Assembly (NCBI GenBank): GCA_963972525.1
Contig: CAXAUZ010000016.1
Coordinates: 1 to 64,000, forward strand
DNA: 64,000 nucleotides
Origin: Salinilacustrithrix sp003476595
Lineage (GTDB): Bacteria; Actinomycetota; Acidimicrobiia; Acidimicrobiales; Salinilacustritrichaceae
Direction of reading: 5' to 3'
This document shows positions 59,728 to 64,000 of the stretch, in pieces (positions within the stretch are counted from its first letter, which is position 1; each line of letters begins with the position of its first letter). The position numbers were made by a program, and so were the translations under genes. The notes under the pieces were generated by a model. It had not been told where the DNA came from. It worked only from the letters and a program-made list of their open reading frames with translations, and searched no databases.

Positions 59728-60942
59728 CTACCCGACGACCTCGGGGACGAGGACGGGCGCCACCGCCCGCGCCCCGGAGCGCCGCAGCCAGACGGCGACG
59801 AGCACGACGACCCCGCCGAGCACGCTCATGGCCGCCGACACGCCGAACGTCCCGATGAGCGCACCGGTGGAGAGGATGCCGAGCAGCTGGGCCGCGGTGC
59901 CCGACATGGTGTCGGTGGCGATCACCCGTCCGTGCACCGACTCCGGGGCGTTGCGCTGCAGCAGCGTGCGGGACGGGCCGGACAGCAGGGCGGTGCACAC
60001 CCCCCAGGCCGCGACGCCGACGAAGGCGACCACGATCGAGGGCGTGCCGAGGTAGACGATGGCGGTCACGCCGGACGCGCCCACGCCGAGGACCACCCAA
60101 CCGAACGACGCCACGCGCTCACCGAGGCGCGCGACCGCGATGCCGCCCGCCACGAGGAAGACGCCGAACACGGCCTGCAGCGCGGCGAAGGTCGACGGCG
60201 GGCGCTCCAGGACGTCCCGCACGTACAGCGGCTCGGCGAGCAGGGCGGCGCCGTAGAGGAGGTGCACCGAGCTCATCGCCACCACGACGCGCCGGAGCAC
60301 CGGGGTCCGGGCCACCAGGCGAAGGCCCTCGAGCGCGTCGCGCAGGCCCGGTCGGCGCCCGTGGGCGGTGGGATCGACGACGTCGCGCACCTGCACGATC
60401 GGCAGCACGAGGATGCCGAGCAGGTAGGTGGCGGCGGTGAGCACGAACGCGCCCCGGAAGCCGAACCAGCCGATGGCCACGGCGCCGACGACGGGGCCGG
60501 CGATGATGGCGACCTCGTCGGTGAGCGACACGAGGGCGTTGGTGCGGGCCAGCTCCTCGTCGCGGACCAGCCGGGGCGGCAGCGACTGCAGCGCGGGCAC
60601 GGTGAGGGCGCCGGCGACGCCGTGCACCATCGACAGCAGCGCGAGCGTCCGGAAGTCGTCCGCGAGCAGCAGCGCCAGCGAGGCCACGACGCCGATCGCC
60701 TTGGCCACGCCGAGGGTGGCGCGAGGTCCGATCCGGTCGATCACGGTCCCCACGAACGGGCCGAGCAGCACGCCCGGGAGCGTGAGGGCGACGCCGAACA
60801 GCGTCACGTCGCCGGCGGTGGCCCCGAACTCGAACGCGGCGTAGCCCCAGATGGCGATGAAGGTCGCCCAGGTGCCGACCGCGCTGAACGCCTCGGCGAC
60901 GAGGAAGGCCCGGACCCGGCCGGACCGCAGTGAACCCTGCAC
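59728..60942 (-). CDS. MFS transporter (MFS_3 / enterobactin-exporter-like)
   Basis: A 404-aa membrane protein with about 12 segments and an MFS_3-type beginning: RAFLVAEAFSAVGTWATFIAIWGYAAFEFGATAGDVTLFGVALTLPGVLLGPFVGTVIDRIGPR. The loop GTVIDRIGPR is the conserved segment 2-3 motif. Substrate unknown; relatives export siderophores or drugs. GTG 60942 is chosen over the longer frame because it directly precedes the first helix and TATGTT lies exactly 6 nt upstream. Confidence 0.88.
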   Translation of the reverse strand: MQGSLRSGRVRAFLVAEAFSAVGTWATFIAIWGYAAFEFGATAGDVTLFGVALTLPGVLLGPFVGTVIDRIGPRATLGVAKAIGVVASLALLLADDFRTLALLSMVHGVAGALTVPALQSLPPRLVRDEELARTNALVSLTDEVAIIAGPVVGAVAIGWFGFRGAFVLTAATYLLGILVLPIVQVRDVVDPTAHGRRPGLRDALEGLRLVARTPVLRRVVVAMSSVHLLYGAALLAEPLYVRDVLERPPSTFAALQAVFGVFLVAGGIAVARLGERVASFGWVVLGVGASGVTAIVYLGTPSIVVAFVGVAAWGVCTALLSGPSRTLLQRNAPESVHGRVIATDTMSGTAAQLLGILSTGALIGTFGVSAAMSVLGGVVVLVAVWLRRSGARAVAPVLVPEVVG

Positions 60943-60948
60943 CGGCAG

Positions 60949-60954
60949 AACATA
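60949..60954 (-). promoter_or_regulatory. Predicted -10 box of MFS gene, leaderless
   Basis: TATGTT on the minus strand with 6 nt to GTG 60942, the closest match to consensus among the leaderless-type promoters here. Confidence 0.55.
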
Positions 60955-60997
60955 GGCCCGGGACGTGCGGACGCCGGCAGCGTTTCCGGGAGGGTCC

Positions 60998-61348
60998 CTA
61001 GCTGCGGCCGAAGTCGTCCTCGAGGCGGACGATGTCGTCCTCCCCGAAGTAGTCACCCCGCTGGACCTCGATGAACACGACGTCCTCGTCGCCCTGGTTG
61101 GCGCAGCGGTGCGCCATGCCCTGGGCGATGTCGACGGACTGGCCGGCGGGCACCTGGTGGTCGGTGCCGTCGAGGGTGACGGTGGCGGTGCCGCTCACGA
61201 CGTACCAGTGCTCGGCCCGGCGGGCATGCGTCTGGTAGCTGAGCCGCTTGCCGGGGTGGACGACGATCCGCTTGACCTTGTGGTCGTCCTCGTCGGACAG
61301 CACGGTGTAGTTGCCCCAGGGGCGCTCGTCGTACTCGAGTGCGGTCAT
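60998..61348 (-). CDS. Cupin, mannose-6-phosphate isomerase type
   Basis: A 116-aa single-cupin protein like the C-terminal domain of ManC/type II mannose-6-phosphate isomerases: ERPWGNYTVL at 8-17, KRIVVHPGKRLSYQTHARRAEHWYVVSG (26-53) with His 41, Glu 46 and His 47, and IAQGMAHRC with His 80. All metal ligands of the family are present. It could isomerise mannose-6-phosphate or a related sugar phosphate. CAGACT lies 6 nt before ATG 61348, and the DUF445 stop is 13 nt upstream. Confidence 0.88.
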   Translation of the reverse strand: MTALEYDERPWGNYTVLSDEDDHKVKRIVVHPGKRLSYQTHARRAEHWYVVSGTATVTLDGTDHQVPAGQSVDIAQGMAHRCANQGDEDVVFIEVQRGDYFGEDDIVRLEDDFGRS

Positions 61349-61354
61349 CGGGAC

Positions 61355-61360
61355 AGTCTG
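61355..61360 (-). promoter_or_regulatory. Predicted -10 box of cupin gene, leaderless
   Basis: CAGACT on the minus strand, 6 nt before ATG 61348, next to the stop codon of the DUF445 gene. A TTGAC sequence directly abuts it, too close to serve as a -35. Confidence 0.4.
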
Positions 61361-61361
61361 G

Positions 61362-62591
61362 TCAACCCACGGACAGGACGGCCAACCCCTGCAGCAGGCC
61401 GACGCCGGCGCCCAGCGCCCCGCCGATCGCGATGAGGATCCACTCGTCCTGCTCGAAGATGCCGCGGAGGAGCCGCTCGAACTCCAGCTTCGGCATGGCC
61501 CGGAGCTTGGACTCGACGAGCTCGCCGACCTGCAGCTGCTTCTCCAGGTACGCCTCGATCTCGGGCTGGATCTCCGGCACCGACTCGGTGACCCGGCCGA
61601 CCACCATCATCTTCACCGAGGCGAGCTGGGCGTCGGTGACCTCGGTCTGGGTGAGCATCTCGACCATGGGACGGGCGGCGTCCACCCGCTCGCTCACCTT
61701 GGTCAGCACGACCTGGGCGATGCGGGTGCCGGCCTCGCCCTCGGTGACGAGGCGGAGCAGGTTGGCGGGCGTGAGGATCTCCCGGGCGGTGATCCGGCCG
61801 TAGTCCTGGGCGATCTCGTCCTGGCGGCTGGGGAACATGCCCTGGTAGGTGACGAGGCCGGCGTAGCGCTTCGGTTCGATCGGCCGGAAGATCATCTGCA
61901 GGGCGAGCCAGTTGGTGCCGAGCCCGACGATGCCGCCGACGAGCGGCATCAGCCACCACTGGTCGAAGATCGAGAAGCTGAGCGCCTGGAAGCAGCCGAT
62001 CACGAAGCCGAACCACCCGCCGAAGCGGACGATGGCCTTGAGCTCCTTGCCGCCGATCTCCTGGAACAGGCGGACGAGGCGCTTCACGTTGGGCCCGGAG
62101 AGCAGGTCGAACACGAGCTGCTCGAGGTCGAGCAGCTCGTGGCTGATGCCCTGCAGGTCGTCGAAGATCTCCTGGGCGACCTGGCGCCCCTCGGTCTTGA
62201 TCTGGGCGATGACCATCTGCTGGGCGTCGGGCGCCATCTGGTCCCAGGTGCCAGGGGCCAGCATCTCGGCCACGTCCCGGACGATGACGGGCAGCTCGGT
62301 GTCCAGCCGGTCGGCGAACAGCGCCTCCATCTCGGCCGGGTCGAGGCGCTCGGCCAGCTCCGCCGGTGACAGCACCGCGCCGACGTTGCCGGCGACGTCG
62401 GCGGCGAAGGTGTCGGCCTTGGACGGCAGCACCCCCTGCCAGCCGATCTTCACCCCGAAGGGCGCCACGCCGACGAACTCCTCGGGCGAGAAGATCATGC
62501 GGACGGCGGCCCAGTTGGTGATGTAGCCGATGAACGCGGTGACGAGGGGCACCGCGACGAGGACGACGGCGAGGTTGGTCGCGGTGATCAC
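61362..62591 (-). CDS. DUF445 family membrane protein
   Basis: A 409-aa protein with a membrane segment at 7-30 containing the conserved AFIGYITNWAAVRMIFSP, a long helical soluble region, a second related segment near 215-245 (MPLVGGIVGLGTNWLALQMIFRPIEP) and a hydrophobic C-terminus. The two GY/LGTNW-A---IF motifs are the DUF445 duplication. Function is unknown; the family is linked loosely to membrane organisation. GTG 62591. The gene is 42 nt after the purU stop. Confidence 0.88.
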   Translation of the reverse strand: MITATNLAVVLVAVPLVTAFIGYITNWAAVRMIFSPEEFVGVAPFGVKIGWQGVLPSKADTFAADVAGNVGAVLSPAELAERLDPAEMEALFADRLDTELPVIVRDVAEMLAPGTWDQMAPDAQQMVIAQIKTEGRQVAQEIFDDLQGISHELLDLEQLVFDLLSGPNVKRLVRLFQEIGGKELKAIVRFGGWFGFVIGCFQALSFSIFDQWWLMPLVGGIVGLGTNWLALQMIFRPIEPKRYAGLVTYQGMFPSRQDEIAQDYGRITAREILTPANLLRLVTEGEAGTRIAQVVLTKVSERVDAARPMVEMLTQTEVTDAQLASVKMMVVGRVTESVPEIQPEIEAYLEKQLQVGELVESKLRAMPKLEFERLLRGIFEQDEWILIAIGGALGAGVGLLQGLAVLSVG

Positions 62592-62633
62592 GGATGCAGG
62601 TTTCGCCGGGGCACCCGCCTTCCCCTGTCCCCC

Positions 62634-63473
<840 letters not shown>

Positions 63474-63499
63474 ACCCGAAGACCCTAGGGAGCGGGGGC

Positions 63500-63505
63500 T
63501 ACGGT
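63500..63505 (+). promoter_or_regulatory. Predicted -10 box of zinc dehydrogenase gene, leaderless
   Basis: TACGGT followed by 6 nt and then ATG 63512; no Shine-Dalgarno site. Confidence 0.5.
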
Positions 63506-63511
63506 CCGGAC

Positions 63512-64000
63512 ATGCGCCGTGCCCTGTGGACCACCGATGGACTCGATGTGACCGAGGTCGAGCTGGGGCCGCTGGCCGATGGCCGGGCCCGCCTGCGCGT
63601 GGCCGCCTGCGGCATCTGCGGCTCCGACCTGCACTGGTGGCACGGGTCCATGCCCCGCCCGCTCGGCACGGCGCCCGGCCACGAGCTGGCCGGCACCGTC
63701 GTCGACGGTCCGGCCGGCCTGGACGACGTGCTCTACGCCGTCTCCCCCAACGTGTCCTGCGGGCGCTGCCAGTTCTGCCAGGTCGGCCAGACCCACCTGT
63801 GCGACCGCGCCCTCGGCCGGGGTCTGGGCATGGGGGCAGACGGCGGCCTCTCCGAGGTCCTCGACGTGCCGGTCGCCAACCTCGCCCCGGTGACCACGGA
63901 CCGGCCGGCCGTGGCTGCGCTCACCGAACCGCTGGCCGTGGCGCTGCGCGGCGTGTCCCTCGGCGACGTCGGTCCCGACAGCCGGGTGCTGGTGCTCGGC
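63512..64000 (+). CDS. Zinc-dependent alcohol dehydrogenase (5' part, runs off window)
   Basis: The first 163 codons of a medium-chain dehydrogenase (family about 340 aa), cut by the window end. The catalytic zinc Cys is in CGICGSDLH at 33-41, GHELAG with the zinc His/Glu near 59, and the structural zinc lobe CGRCQFCQVGQTHLC near 87-101 has all four Cys. The frame ends in a VLVLG strand, the start of the NAD(P) fold. The substrate is unknown (sugar-alcohol, threonine or alcohol). It is divergent from purU. Confidence 0.9.
   Translation, partial: MRRALWTTDGLDVTEVELGPLADGRARLRVAACGICGSDLHWWHGSMPRPLGTAPGHELAGTVVDGPAGLDDVLYAVSPNVSCGRCQFCQVGQTHLCDRALGRGLGMGADGGLSEVLDVPVANLAPVTTDRPAVAALTEPLAVALRGVSLGDVGPDSRVLVLG

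Overview
The window is 64 kb of very GC-rich chromosome (roughly 70% or more by eye) with GTG starts about as common as ATG, ATGA/GTGA operon overlaps and few Shine-Dalgarno sites. Gene content (ThiN-ThiBPQ, a MoxR/DUF58/SpoIIM/RDD module, many mycobacterial-type families) points to an actinobacterium. A deep-branching class such as Acidimicrobiia is my inference; no rRNA or tRNA gene is present to test it. I see no prophage, insertion sequence, CRISPR array or defence island. It reads as core and metabolic chromosome whose interest lies in its regulatory DNA.

Layout. 0.1-2.3 kb: tRNA 2-thiolation pair (iscS-mnmA). 2.4-11.1 kb: envelope module RDD / SpoIIM / DUF58 / MoxR / DUF4350 / DUF4129 / membrane protein / PaaK-like protein, interrupted by a spermidine-synthase-like gene. 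11.1-19.7 kb: galT, methyltransferases, rsmI-DUF192-ychF, a PHP phosphoesterase, a VOC protein and a queuosine-salvage protein. 19.7-22.2 kb: leuA behind a Leu-rich leader peptide and an intrinsic terminator. 22.2-29.3 kb: SRPBCC protein, a three-gene ABC exporter, an ABC-F protein, an enoyl-CoA hydratase and a decayed VOC pseudogene. 29.3-33.8 kb: thiamine operon thiN-thiB-thiP-thiQ under a TPP riboswitch. 34-48.4 kb: nucleoside uptake and salvage region (BmpA-type ABC transporter, cdd, deoA, add, deoC, upp, phosphohexomutase, punA, adenosine kinase). 48.4-57.6 kb: aminopeptidase N, metallophosphoesterase, YhhN, ferredoxin and its reductase, a YcaQ-type DNA glycosylase, and a SEC-C-tagged methionine aminopeptidase. 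57.7-64 kb: SDR, thiD, MFS, cupin, DUF445, purU and the 5' part of a zinc alcohol dehydrogenase.

Two window-wide patterns stand out. First, at least a dozen genes have a -10-like hexamer ending 6-7 nt before their ATG/GTG, so the start codon would be the first transcribed base (leaderless mRNA). Second, nine imperfect palindromes of 46-65 bp, falling into three sequence families, each lie just 3' of a stop codon and never inside a gene. They look like a dispersed set of terminator or 3'-end hairpins without a U-tract.

The nucleoside genes form a coherent route: uptake by the Bmp/Nup transporter; deamination by Cdd and Add; phosphorolysis by DeoA and PunA; pentose-phosphate isomerisation, perhaps by the local phosphohexomutase; cleavage by DeoC; base or nucleoside rescue by Upp and adenosine kinase.
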